From Tanytarsus gracilentus (taxonomy: Eukaryota > Arthropoda > Insecta > Diptera > Chironomidae): a stretch of 64,000 nucleotides of DNA. Every line of letters starts with the position of its first letter. Positions within the stretch are counted from its first letter, which is position 1. Both the position numbers and the translations under genes were made by a program. Where the stretch lies: contig JAXRKN010000037.1 in the NCBI GenBank assembly GCA_038502055.1, positions 6,957,856 to 7,021,855 on the forward strand, written 5' to 3'. This document shows, one piece after another, positions 32,991-42,977 of the stretch. Under the pieces are notes generated by a model. The model made no database searches, was not told where the DNA came from, and saw nothing but the letters and a program-made list of their open reading frames with translations.

Positions 32991-35900
32991 ATGAAAAAGA
33001 AATTTGATTCCAAAAAATTGCTTAAAGATAAAATTAAAGTTCATAAGTCTGAAATTCGTAAAGAAGTGAAAGATGTTAATTTAAATGTTCAAATGAGTTT
33101 TAGAAAAGCACATTCTAAAGATATTAATGCGGTTTTAAATAAGATTGATAATGTTAATTGCGAATTAGATATTAAGAAAGCAAAAGTTCTGCTTAAATTT
33201 ATTGAGGAACTTCGGGAAGTTCCAGAAATTGTTTGTTGTTGTTGCGAAGGATTATTTTTTAAAAATAATCCAAGTAAATTTGATTTGAATTCTTACCATA
33301 TTAAGTATAATAAGAAAGCCAAGTACAGTAAAAAAGAAGATAGTCCTTCGGGGTTAAAGTTTCAATCTTACGTGATTAAAAATATAAAAGAATTTAAAGA
33401 AAAGATTGTTGGAATAGATTCAGGCATGATTTGCTCAACTTGTTCTAAAAATTTAATTAATGGTAAAATTCCCTTGTTGAATCCCCAATGTGGAGTACGA
33501 AGGCCCGAATATTATAATCGGCCGGAAATACTTACAAGTGCAACTGATTTAGAAGCTCTTTTAGTAACCCCAGTTATTCCATTTATGCAAATCATGTCTC
33601 GAACTCCTTTCCAATTAAATCCTCAGTTATTTATTAAGGGCGCGGTTGTTAATATAGTTCCTGATATTTCTCACGTTCTTACTTTACTTCCCTTACGATT
33701 TAACGAAACTTCAGTTGTTCAATTAGATTTTAAACGTAAATTGAATCATGCCAGTTCTTTTTTATTTGACACCATAAGTGTAAAAAAAGTTTTTGATATA
33801 TTACATTTTCTCTTGCAAACACCCCTTTATCAAAGATATGGCATTCAAATTAATAATGATGCATTTAAAGATTACGATCCAAATTCCGTTTCTGATTTGT
33901 TAAATTTTATAGTCCCGGCTAAAGGCGAAAAGCCTAATTATATACCCATTAATAATAGTAAGAATTCAAATCAAGTTAACGAAAAGAAAGATAATGATAA
34001 TTATAAAATTAGAGTAGAGAAGGAAGTGGAAAAAGATAAGCAAAGCGGTCAAAATGATGAAATTCACAAGAATCTTTTAATATTTCAAAATTACTTTTTT
34101 ATTCAAAACGATAAAAAAGTTATATTTGAATATAGATCAATGTCCTCATTGAATAGTCTTTTTCATGCATTTTTTGGTAGTTGCCAACTTGATTTAAAGT
34201 TTAAAGAATTGTTAAAACAAGAAAATTGTGAATTTTTGAAGTTTGTATGTGGTTGTTTAGACAGAAATATTTGGGATGAAATGGAATATTTAGTATCAGA
34301 ATGGGTTATTTTTATAAATCAAAAATTTCCAAAGACAACTCCCAATTTTTCTGAAAATCGCGATGATTTTAATACGTTTAAAGATATGAAATTTAATGCT
34401 GGGTTCATTTTAGAACAGTTTTTAGAACACGATTTTTATTCATTTCGAAAGCAATTGTATTGTAATAATTGTAAAGTAGGGTTTTCACAAAAAACTTTTG
34501 CACTTTTTAAAGTTTTAAATGTTGATAAAGATTTTAATAACACTTTGAGAAAACAATTGCTTTCGTATGAATCTTTGAGTAAAGAAGAAATTGAAACAAT
34601 GAAAAATTGCATGGAATGTGGTTCAAATAATTTAAAATCAGATAAAGTAGAGTTTAAATTGGAAGATATAATTTTAATTCATGTCGTAAATTCAGAAGCC
34701 ATTAAAATTAACAAAACTTTTTATTCAAATTTGTTCAACCACATTCCAATTCAGTTAAATTTGGGCGAAAATAATATTTTTGAGTTAAAGTTTTTGATTC
34801 ACGAAGATGTGAAACAGGTAGTTCCATTCATTAGACATGAAGATAAATTTATTGAATTAAATGATGTTCTTTTTGAAGAAAAATATGTAGATTCTAAAAC
34901 TTTAAAAGTGAACCCAGTATTACTTGCATATGTTAAAATAGATTCTAAATTAGTTTTTAAGACGAACGTTTCTCCTAAACCAAAATTGGATGAAATTGAT
35001 GCATCCGATTTTGATTTAGAAGATTACGAAATTAAAGAAATTAAGGATATTCACAATTTGCTTGAAAATTTACCTGAATTGCTACCTGAAGATTTTTTAG
35101 ATAGTTTAAATGAAGAAAGAGATGAAGATGAAATCCTTTCCGATGAAGAGTTAGAAAATCCCGAAAAAAATGAACATATTTTAGTTTTTCCAAATGTTAC
35201 TCAAGAAAGAATTCAAAATTACGTTAAAAATCATAATCCAGATATTAAACAAGCTTTTAATGATGTTTTAGTAGTTGCTCCCGGTCAAGGCCTTAAGCCT
35301 GAGCCTGCTTGTAAATTTCTTGATTATGATGCGATTTGTTTTCCAAAAGCTTATTGTGGATATCCTCAAGAATATGACGGCATTCATTATTCTTGTAGAT
35401 TTATTTCGTATACTCGCGCTATTAGAAATGAAATAAACCATTGGGATAGATCGCGTTTTGGCCCGCGAGAAATTTTATTTAAATTTAAAGAAAAAGTTAA
35501 GAGAGATTTAGGCAGTGCCATTACTACTGCTTTACGTAAAACTAAAGCAGAAAACTTGACAAAGAAGGATATTAAAAATCCTGAAAAGATAGGGCATTTG
35601 ATTTCCAAAAATATTGCATATAAAATTTTACCCCAAGTTAGAACCAGTAATGAATATTTGTTAAAGAAAGAGCATAGAGCAAAGCAAATGATTCGTCAAT
35701 TTGGACTATGCTCTTTCTTTTTTACCTTAAGTATATCAGAAGCAAATGCCCCAGAATTTTTAAAACAAGCTTATAAAAATATTTTCCATAAAGATATATC
35801 TCTCGTTGAAGCTAGTAATCTAAGTCAAGATATTAAATCCCAGTTAGTTCGAGATGATCCTGTGCTAGCCACAGAGTTTATTAATCATCGGTCAAAAGCG

Positions 35901-38900
35901 TTTTTAAATTTTGTAAAAAATCCCAATGGTTTATTTGGTAAAAATTATGTTGATCATTTTATGTGTAGATCTGAAATTCAGATGAGGGGTTCAATTCATT
36001 ATCATTATGTTTTGTGGTGTAAAGATGCGCCAGTTTTAATTCCATATCCTAAGACTTTAGATATTAAAGAAGAAAATGAAACCCGTGTTATTGATTTCTT
36101 AGATCAATTTGTTAGCACAAAGTTTTTAGAAAATAATCCAAATATGAAATTTCAAATTCATAGACATACCCATAGTTGTTATAAAAATAAGAGTAAAAAA
36201 TGCCGGTTTCATTTTCCTCGCTATGTAGCTCATAGAACAATGATTTTATATCCCCATAAAGATCCAAAATTTATAACGAAAGAAAGACTAGCAATTTTAG
36301 TTAAAATTAAAGAAAAAATGAATTACTATAAGAAAAATAATGTCTTAGAATCATTCGATAAAATGTTAAGCGATTTAAATCTGAGTATGACTGAATATTA
36401 CGATTGCATTAGATGTGAGGTTTTCAAAATTTTAATTATTTACAAGAGGGAAACTAATGCGGTCATGGTTAATAATTATAATCCCATTTTGTTAGATAGT
36501 TTAGAAAATAACCATGACCTTCAATTTATAATTGACGCTTATGCTGCAATTCATTATCTTTTCAAATATTGCTTAAAAGTAGATGAGGGTGTAAATTTTT
36601 TGATTGAAAAAGCAATAGAAGAATGTAGAAACGGCAATAAGACTGTTCAAGAAACTTTTAAAAGTGTTGCAAATGTTTTCCATAATACCTCATGCATAAG
36701 CGTTCAGCAAGCTGTTCAAGAAATTAAGGGTTATTCAATTGTTTGTTTTAGTGAAGATGAAAAATTTATTAATACTAATTTGCCTCAAGATCGTTCATAT
36801 TTAATCAAACCAGATGAAGAACTTGACTTATTAGAAGATGATTCTAAAGACATTTATGTTAAAGGTTTTATTCAAGAATATGCTCAAAGACCCAAAGAAT
36901 TAGAAAAGCTAACTTTAGCTGATTTTGCGGCTTGGTATTTTAAGACCAAGAAATCTAAAAAAAAGAATTTTAATTGTGATAATAATGAAGAAAGTTCAGG
37001 GGATGAAAATGATGAGCAAGAATTAGAAAATGATAAAATTGCTAGTCTTTCTGAATTGTACAGTAAAAGATCCCGCCCGAAAGTAATTCGATTTGTAAAT
37101 TATAAGCAAGAATTTGATCCCAATAATTATTATCGCGAAAAAGTAATGCTGTATCTCCCTTGGAGAGATGAAGAAAGAGATCTTTTAAATTTTGCTAAGG
37201 TTAGGGAAACTTTTGAAAAAAACAAAGATGAAATTTTTAACAAATATGCCGAATATAACGTTATAACTGAAGAATGTTTAGAAGCTCTTAAAGAACGGGT
37301 TCTTTCCAATTTAAGTTTTGAGAAACAAGAAGAAATTCAAAATTTTTTAGATGAGGGTTTGAGTGATAATGATGAAATTGATATTTATGAAGAGTTGGGA
37401 ATTGCAAATGGGGAAAAAAAGTCTAAAAAGAAAATTTCTAAAGATAAAGATAAGGGGAAATCAGTTTATGCACTCAAACAACCTCCATTAATTAATAGAG
37501 TAAATTTGTGGGAAAGAATTTGTGGGTTAAATGAAAAACAGCAAGAAATTGTTTTCCATATTTTCCATTTGATTAGTACTAAACAAGAAACTGATTGTGA
37601 TAAGGGAACTAAAATCATTCTTCAGGGTAAAGCGGGTGTCGGTAAAACTTTTGTAATTAATGTTATAAATGAGTTAGTTAATGATTATTTCAATCGAATT
37701 GAGGGGACAGATTTTAAATCAAACAAGACTCTTTTGTGCGCTCCAACGGGGATTGCAGCATTTCTTATAAATGGCTTAACCATTCATAGTGCTTTTGCAA
37801 TTGACACTAGATTTCGTAAACATATTGTTAAATTAAGTGATGATTTGATTGGTCTTATGCGTAAAGAACATAAAGATGTTAAAGTAATAATTGCGGATGA
37901 ATATTCAATGATCTCTAGAAATTTAAGAATTAATATGGATAAGAGGTGTAGAGAAATTTATGGCATTAATAATAAGAGTTTTGGGGGTAGAATTGTAATT
38001 TTTGCGGGCGATCTTTACCAATTACCCCCAGTTAATGATAAACCCATATATGCATTTAGTGATTATAATAATGTTAATGATTTCCTTTTCGATCAAGTTT
38101 GGTATGAATTTGAATTTTTTGAATTAAATGAGGGGGTACGTCAAAAAAATAAAGTTTATCAAGCCCTTTTAGATGATTTTGCTCTCGGTAAATTAAGTAA
38201 AGAACATGCTAATTTTTTAAAGAAAAGAATTTTTAAATCTGAAAAAGACGTACCCGAAGATGCTATATGGGTTTATTATAGTAATAAAGAAGTAAATGAA
38301 TTTAATGAAAATAAATTTGCTAAAGCCCCAGGTCCCTCTTATGAATCAATTGCCATAGATACTGTACATATTGCCGATAGTAAAGATAAAGAAAATAGTT
38401 GTAAGAATTCAATTGAAGCTAACAAAAAAGAAATTGCGAAAGAATATGCCAATGATAAGAGTCAAAACACAAAAATGCGATATAAGTTAGTTTTAAAATG
38501 CGGTCTTAGATATAAGTTAACTTCCAATGTAAGTGTTGCCGATGGTTTAGCAAAATCGGCAATGGGTACATTGAGAAGAATCGATTTTGACAAACAAACA
38601 AATAACCCTGCCATAGTTTGGTTAGAATTTCAATATTCTAATGTCGGTCTTGTAGCAAGACAGTCATGTTTAGAGTTTATGAAAGAAAATAAGATTTCCG
38701 AAAAGTTAGTCCCATTAAAATTTTATTCAGAAACAATAACTGATGCTTTTAATATCTCTATTAAAATCCATCATGAAACAATTAGAAAACAATTTCCAAT
38801 TACTCTTTGTGAGGCTAGCACTTTGCATAGTACTCAGGGGCTAACTTTAAATAAAATTTGCATAGATAGTAGAAAGCGAGAACTTTCTACGGCATTAGGT

Positions 38901-41900
38901 TATGTTGGTTTGTCAAGATGCGATTATGAGGGGTTATATCTTCTTGGTAAAATCCCTGAACCAAAATCCAGATCCCAAACTTTAGTTAATGAAATGTATA
39001 GATTAAGAAATGCGGCCCAATTAAAATTATCTTTTTATAATTTTGAGCAGGATCTCGGGGTTAAAATTGTGTATCATAATGTAAATTCTTATAAAGCTCA
39101 TGGAATGAATGTTAACGCTTTAAATTGGTATTGGAAAGCCGATATCATAATTTTATCTGAAACCAATGTATTTAGTTCTGAAGAAGTTAAAGTTCGTAAT
39201 GATTTTAAAGTAGTTTTTCCGTTAAAAGAAAGTTTAAATCAAAGTAAAAAACGTTCCATGGGCTTAATAATTATGTGTAGAAATAGTTGTAGTATTAAGA
39301 ACCTCTCTGAACCAAATATTATAAGTAATGCTAAAAATACTTATCATATCGATTTGAGATCATTTGAAGTTGAAAATTTCCTAATTATTACTGGTTATTG
39401 TTCTCCCAAAGCCCCGATTGAAAAATTAAAAATTGAAGTTTTAAGATTATTAAAAAATAAGCCAGAAAATTTTGAAGTAACTTTAATGGGTGATTTCAAT
39501 CAAGATTTAAAAAAATTGCAAAACAGTAACTCTTTCCATAAATTATTAATAGATAAAAACTTGATCAATTTACTTAATGATTCAATAACTAATAATGCCG
39601 GTTCTCAAATTGATATTGTTTTTTCTACCTGCAAAAGTAGTTATGCCGGTACATTTGCTTCTTATTTTTCTGATCATTTTGCAATTTTCTTTCAAACTTC
39701 CATTGATCCCCATAAACTTTCCGTTAAAGATAAAGAGTTTTTCATAAATCTAAATAAGAAATCAAATGATCTTAAATCGAAAGATGAAGTTTTATTAATT
39801 CCTTTTAAATATGATGTTATTAAACCCGAAAATATTAAAACCGGTATCTTGGGAAATGTTTTGTTTAAAAATGAGATTAGTTCTAAAGTAAATGTAAATG
39901 GAAGGTTGCAAAACGTTAAATTTTACAATTTGAGTTCTTTCAACTCAGTTTTAAGTTCTTTTCTTGCTCTTTATAACTACACTAAAGTTTTTCAATCGCT
40001 TGTTCAAGGTTTAGAAATGGAATATCCTTTTTTCAAATTTGTCTTAGATATTCATGAAAATATTAATAATTTTAAATTTAATAAGAGTAAAGAGTGGATT
40101 AAATTTTTAATAGAACATTTCCCAAATACTTGTAATGAAATTTTTAATAATAGTAAAGATATGAGTAATGAACTTTTTACAATAGTTGTAAACTTTTTGA
40201 CAAATTGGCAAATTTTATTTGATAAAGTAGATCATGCATGGGTGTCTTGGGAAAGAAAATTAGTTAAATGTGTTCCATGTTTGAATGTCTCAGATCTAAA
40301 GCAAGAAACAATGATTGAATTGAAGCTTTCTAAATCCGAGTTGACCTCCAATTTGGAATCTAAAATTCAATCTTTAGTTTTATCCAACCCTTTTATTTGT
40401 AATAATTGTGGAAGTGAAATTGAAACAAATTTATCAATGATTGTATTTTCTCCTTTAATTCTTGTAAATATTTTGTTAACTGACAAACTAGATTCAAAAG
40501 TTTCAATTGATAAAATTCCAAGAAGAATTGTTTTAAATAATAATAGTTATGAATTAAAGATAGTTCTTTGCAAAGTTAATAATCATCCAAAATCTTTTTA
40601 TAGAATAGTTGATAATTATTTTCTTGAAATGGATGATAAATCAAATTTTGAAACAGTTTTAAAAAATTGCAAAGAATTAGTTGAAGTTAAAATTTTGATG
40701 TTTATTAAATGCGAAAGTCAGTTGTTAGAATGTAAAGAAGAAAATACAATTATACATAAATTTGAAAATTCATTAATTGAAAATTTGCCAATTTTGCAAG
40801 AAAAAATGTCTATTGACGAAACTTCTGATGAATCTTTTATTCAATCAATTGAGAATAGTTTAGATGATAAGAGTTGCGAACATTTAAGTAAAAAGATTAA
40901 AATCGATCCAGAATTGCACATTGTTGAGAAGTCTGTAAAATTCCGTAAAGAAATTTTCCTAGAACCCTTAAAGACTCAGTTAGAAATTTGCAAAGAAAAA
41001 AGTGAAATAATTCCTAAAGTAAAAAGTAACGTAACAATTTTTAATTTTGAAGGTGCCATTCTTGGCGATGTCCCATTTCCAAATAGATTTGATGCTTATA
41101 TTAGTCTTTTTAAAGTACATTTTTCGAATATGTGTCCATTTAATTCCATTTTTAGTGCACTTCACTCTTTGCATAATCACACTGACGTTTTTAGAAATGT
41201 AGAACACTCTCTTAAAGAAAACTTTCCTTTATTTAATTTTATGTTAAAAATTGATGAAAGTTTTGACTTTAAATATTCAGATTCAAGAAATCAAAACTGG
41301 ATCGATTTTATCTATAAATTTGAAAAAGATAAAATTGATAATGCGATTAGAATTAAGTCTTTTAAAGTTAATATGGAAGATGACGTTTGTCGGGTAATTG
41401 AAAGATTTTTTGATGACTATCAAGAAATCTCTCAAAATCATGTTTTTTCTTGTAGTTTAAATTCAGTAAAATGCGATAATATCAATTGTAATGGGGTAAC
41501 CGATCAGGACAATCGTTTAATTTTATCATTAATGATTTCTCAAAGTAATATTAAGTCAAAAATTGAGTCCGAAATTAAAGATACCCTTAAAGAGTCTAAC
41601 GTTTGTAATACTTGCGGCAAGAGATTAGAACCAAATATTTCATTTAATGAGTGCATAGTTTTAAATGTTAATTTAATTAATGAATCAGAAAATTCGAGTA
41701 TTTATGATCAAGAGAATAACACAAAAGTCAATATTAGAAATATTCAAAAAATAATTGTGTTTAATGAAATAGTTTATGAATTAAAAGCCATTATTGATCA
41801 TCCTGTGGGTCATTTTAAGTCATATTTTAGAATTAGTAATAATGATTATTTAGAAATGGATGATCTTTTTAACTTGGGAAATGAATTAGTTCGGAAGAAT

Positions 41901-42977
41901 TTAAATGTAGAAATTAATCCCAAAGTGCTTTTTTATATTAAAACTAATGTAAAAATTTCCGATTTGCAATTTTTAAACGAAATAATTCCTAATATTGATA
42001 CCAGTAGTAAAGTAAAATTTAAAGAAGAAGATTTTTTGATTTCCGATATTGATGATGATGTTCCTTTTGATCCCGAATATGAAGAAGATAGTTCTGATAA
42101 TGAAGAAATTTGTAAAAATAATGCACTAATTCCAAATTGCGTAACTTTGTCTAGTACAAACAAGTCGTATAACTTTTTATGTCCTTATAATTCCGTTCTT
42201 TCTGGTTTTCTTGCCGCTTGTAATTTTGATAGAAATTTTTATGAATTTGTCAAGAGTAATCGTAATAAGTTTCAACTTTTTGAAATAATTATAGTATTGC
42301 GTAAAAATCATGTTCAAGAAAATAGAAATGAAATTTGGATTAAGTTTTTAAATGATATTTTAAAAAATGAAAGATTTGAGTGTGGTCCATTAGACCATTA
42401 TCCCTTTAAAGAAACTAGTAATAGCTCATATAGTATGATTTGGAGTGCCCAAAGCTTTTATGAAGTTATGTTTTCTAAAAATTTCAAGTTAGAATCATTT
42501 TGTTACCGGTTAACATGTAAATGTGGGTATTTAAGAGAAAAAAAGGGAAGTGTAGTTTTAACTAATCCAGAACCAAATGTAAATAGTTTAATTGATAACT
42601 TAAACAGTTTAGATTTAGTTATTAGTGCAAAATATGGAAAAACTTGTTCCAAGTGTAAAAATTTAATTGAAAAAGAAGAAATAGTTTATAGTAATGCGCT
42701 TGTAATTTTTCCCTTTTTCCGTTCTAATGTTAAAATCCCTCTTTCAAAAATTCCTTTATCAATAGTCCAAAAAAATGAAAGTTATAATTTAAAATTTCTA
42801 GTAAATTTCATTGATAACAATGATCCCAATACAAATCATTTTGATTGTTTTGCGTATAATCAAAGTAGTTACAAGTTTTTCCATATTGATGATATCGGTC
42901 AGAAAGAAAAAGAAATTTCTCGACCATCAACTATTAAATTCAACCCCAAAATAATGTTCTATTTTAAAAACAAATAA
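32991..42977 (+). CDS. Helentron Rep-helicase-endonuclease polyprotein with four USP-like domains
   Basis: 3328 codons without interruption, far longer than usual Helentron proteins. Domains in order (residues counted from 32991): cysteine clusters C82-C85 and C148/C151 leading into a DUF6570-like part (about 165-300); USP-like domain 1 (about 365-650); Helitron N-like and Rep region (about 800-1200) with HUH pair H1003/H1005 in GSIHYHYVLW and the two-tyrosine motif YLFKYCLK (Y1189, Y1193); PIF1 helicase (about 1515-2000) with Walker A GKAGVGKT (K1552), DEYSM (D1636/E1637), GDLYQLPPV (about 1673) and HSTQGLTL (about 1946); AP-type endonuclease (about 2020-2240) with N2030, E2057, GDFNQD (D2168, N2170) and SDH (D2228/H2229); then USP-like domains 2, 3 and 4 to the end. 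It should nick, unwind and transfer element DNA by rolling-circle transposition. The 32991 Met may be internal if the upstream frame is joined. Confidence 0.92.
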   Translation: MKKKFDSKKLLKDKIKVHKSEIRKEVKDVNLNVQMSFRKAHSKDINAVLNKIDNVNCELDIKKAKVLLKFIEELREVPEIVCCCCEGLFFKNNPSKFDLNSYHIKYNKKAKYSKKEDSPSGLKFQSYVIKNIKEFKEKIVGIDSGMICSTCSKNLINGKIPLLNPQCGVRRPEYYNRPEILTSATDLEALLVTPVIPFMQIMSRTPFQLNPQLFIKGAVVNIVPDISHVLTLLPLRFNETSVVQLDFKRKLNHASSFLFDTISVKKVFDILHFLLQTPLYQRYGIQINNDAFKDYDPNSVSDLLNFIVPAKGEKPNYIPINNSKNSNQVNEKKDNDNYKIRVEKEVEKDKQSGQNDEIHKNLLIFQNYFFIQNDKKVIFEYRSMSSLNSLFHAFFGSCQLDLKFKELLKQENCEFLKFVCGCLDRNIWDEMEYLVSEWVIFINQKFPKTTPNFSENRDDFNTFKDMKFNAGFILEQFLEHDFYSFRKQLYCNNCKVGFSQKTFALFKVLNVDKDFNNTLRKQLLSYESLSKEEIETMKNCMECGSNNLKSDKVEFKLEDIILIHVVNSEAIKINKTFYSNLFNHIPIQLNLGENNIFELKFLIHEDVKQVVPFIRHEDKFIELNDVLFEEKYVDSKTLKVNPVLLAYVKIDSKLVFKTNVSPKPKLDEIDASDFDLEDYEIKEIKDIHNLLENLPELLPEDFLDSLNEERDEDEILSDEELENPEKNEHILVFPNVTQERIQNYVKNHNPDIKQAFNDVLVVAPGQGLKPEPACKFLDYDAICFPKAYCGYPQEYDGIHYSCRFISYTRAIRNEINHWDRSRFGPREILFKFKEKVKRDLGSAITTALRKTKAENLTKKDIKNPEKIGHLISKNIAYKILPQVRTSNEYLLKKEHRAKQMIRQFGLCSFFFTLSISEANAPEFLKQAYKNIFHKDISLVEASNLSQDIKSQLVRDDPVLATEFINHRSKAFLNFVKNPNGLFGKNYVDHFMCRSEIQMRGSIHYHYVLWCKDAPVLIPYPKTLDIKEENETRVIDFLDQFVSTKFLENNPNMKFQIHRHTHSCYKNKSKKCRFHFPRYVAHRTMILYPHKDPKFITKERLAILVKIKEKMNYYKKNNVLESFDKMLSDLNLSMTEYYDCIRCEVFKILIIYKRETNAVMVNNYNPILLDSLENNHDLQFIIDAYAAIHYLFKYCLKVDEGVNFLIEKAIEECRNGNKTVQETFKSVANVFHNTSCISVQQAVQEIKGYSIVCFSEDEKFINTNLPQDRSYLIKPDEELDLLEDDSKDIYVKGFIQEYAQRPKELEKLTLADFAAWYFKTKKSKKKNFNCDNNEESSGDENDEQELENDKIASLSELYSKRSRPKVIRFVNYKQEFDPNNYYREKVMLYLPWRDEERDLLNFAKVRETFEKNKDEIFNKYAEYNVITEECLEALKERVLSNLSFEKQEEIQNFLDEGLSDNDEIDIYEELGIANGEKKSKKKISKDKDKGKSVYALKQPPLINRVNLWERICGLNEKQQEIVFHIFHLISTKQETDCDKGTKIILQGKAGVGKTFVINVINELVNDYFNRIEGTDFKSNKTLLCAPTGIAAFLINGLTIHSAFAIDTRFRKHIVKLSDDLIGLMRKEHKDVKVIIADEYSMISRNLRINMDKRCREIYGINNKSFGGRIVIFAGDLYQLPPVNDKPIYAFSDYNNVNDFLFDQVWYEFEFFELNEGVRQKNKVYQALLDDFALGKLSKEHANFLKKRIFKSEKDVPEDAIWVYYSNKEVNEFNENKFAKAPGPSYESIAIDTVHIADSKDKENSCKNSIEANKKEIAKEYANDKSQNTKMRYKLVLKCGLRYKLTSNVSVADGLAKSAMGTLRRIDFDKQTNNPAIVWLEFQYSNVGLVARQSCLEFMKENKISEKLVPLKFYSETITDAFNISIKIHHETIRKQFPITLCEASTLHSTQGLTLNKICIDSRKRELSTALGYVGLSRCDYEGLYLLGKIPEPKSRSQTLVNEMYRLRNAAQLKLSFYNFEQDLGVKIVYHNVNSYKAHGMNVNALNWYWKADIIILSETNVFSSEEVKVRNDFKVVFPLKESLNQSKKRSMGLIIMCRNSCSIKNLSEPNIISNAKNTYHIDLRSFEVENFLIITGYCSPKAPIEKLKIEVLRLLKNKPENFEVTLMGDFNQDLKKLQNSNSFHKLLIDKNLINLLNDSITNNAGSQIDIVFSTCKSSYAGTFASYFSDHFAIFFQTSIDPHKLSVKDKEFFINLNKKSNDLKSKDEVLLIPFKYDVIKPENIKTGILGNVLFKNEISSKVNVNGRLQNVKFYNLSSFNSVLSSFLALYNYTKVFQSLVQGLEMEYPFFKFVLDIHENINNFKFNKSKEWIKFLIEHFPNTCNEIFNNSKDMSNELFTIVVNFLTNWQILFDKVDHAWVSWERKLVKCVPCLNVSDLKQETMIELKLSKSELTSNLESKIQSLVLSNPFICNNCGSEIETNLSMIVFSPLILVNILLTDKLDSKVSIDKIPRRIVLNNNSYELKIVLCKVNNHPKSFYRIVDNYFLEMDDKSNFETVLKNCKELVEVKILMFIKCESQLLECKEENTIIHKFENSLIENLPILQEKMSIDETSDESFIQSIENSLDDKSCEHLSKKIKIDPELHIVEKSVKFRKEIFLEPLKTQLEICKEKSEIIPKVKSNVTIFNFEGAILGDVPFPNRFDAYISLFKVHFSNMCPFNSIFSALHSLHNHTDVFRNVEHSLKENFPLFNFMLKIDESFDFKYSDSRNQNWIDFIYKFEKDKIDNAIRIKSFKVNMEDDVCRVIERFFDDYQEISQNHVFSCSLNSVKCDNINCNGVTDQDNRLILSLMISQSNIKSKIESEIKDTLKESNVCNTCGKRLEPNISFNECIVLNVNLINESENSSIYDQENNTKVNIRNIQKIIVFNEIVYELKAIIDHPVGHFKSYFRISNNDYLEMDDLFNLGNELVRKNLNVEINPKVLFYIKTNVKISDLQFLNEIIPNIDTSSKVKFKEEDFLISDIDDDVPFDPEYEEDSSDNEEICKNNALIPNCVTLSSTNKSYNFLCPYNSVLSGFLAACNFDRNFYEFVKSNRNKFQLFEIIIVLRKNHVQENRNEIWIKFLNDILKNERFECGPLDHYPFKETSNSSYSMIWSAQSFYEVMFSKNFKLESFCYRLTCKCGYLREKKGSVVLTNPEPNVNSLIDNLNSLDLVISAKYGKTCSKCKNLIEKEEIVYSNALVIFPFFRSNVKIPLSKIPLSIVQKNESYNLKFLVNFIDNNDPNTNHFDCFAYNQSSYKFFHIDDIGQKEKEISRPSTIKFNPKIMFYFKNK
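34080..34940 (+). other. USP-like domain 1 (catalytically dead)
   Basis: Residues about 365-650 of the large protein. It has the Cys-box shape SMSSLNSLFHAF, but serine 385 stands where C19 proteases have the nucleophile cysteine (pattern C-x-x-N-S). A zinc-ribbon-like pair C491/C494 and C540/C543 matches the USP finger. The C-terminal strand ends RHEDKFIELND, and the catalytic His is not evident. The domain sits between the DUF6570-like part and the Rep domain, so it is a separate insertion from the three tandem C-terminal copies. Confidence 0.6.
39895..40720 (+). other. USP-like domain 2 (Cys replaced by Ser)
   Basis: Residues about 2302-2577. The Cys box reads LSSFNSVLSSF with S2315 in the nucleophile position. 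Zinc-type pairs are C2427/C2430 and C2470/C2473. The His box NNHPKSFYRI gives H2532, followed by YFLEMDD with D2548 sixteen residues later, the usual spacing for the third catalytic residue. Fold is therefore supported but protease activity is not expected. Confidence 0.65.
41040..41950 (+). other. USP-like domain 3 (complete Cys-His-Asp)
   Basis: Residues about 2684-2987. It has NMCPFNSIFSAL, a close match to the C19 Cys box N-x-C-x-x-N-S, with C2715. Zinc-type cysteines are C2828, C2833, C2872 and C2875. The segment IVYELKAIIDHPVGHFKSYF gives H2941 and is followed by YLEMDD with D2957. The order and spacing (Cys box, zinc finger, YELKAVI strand, GH box, W/Y-x-x-DD) are those of ubiquitin-specific proteases. 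Confidence 0.75.
42120..42974 (+). other. USP-like domain 4 (complete Cys-His-Asp)
   Basis: Residues about 3044-3328, at the extreme C-terminus. The Cys box FLCPYNSVLSGF has C3064. Zinc-type cysteines are C3176/C3178 and C3219/C3222. The His box NTNHFDCFAY has H3283, followed by FFHIDD with D3300. The triad is complete, though the box is less canonical than in domain 3. Confidence 0.7.

Noticed and set aside
35387..35608. Minus-strand frames inside the Helentron coding region (also 40980-41207 and 41933-42163)
   Set aside because: Shadows of the large plus-strand frame, whose domain content is clear.
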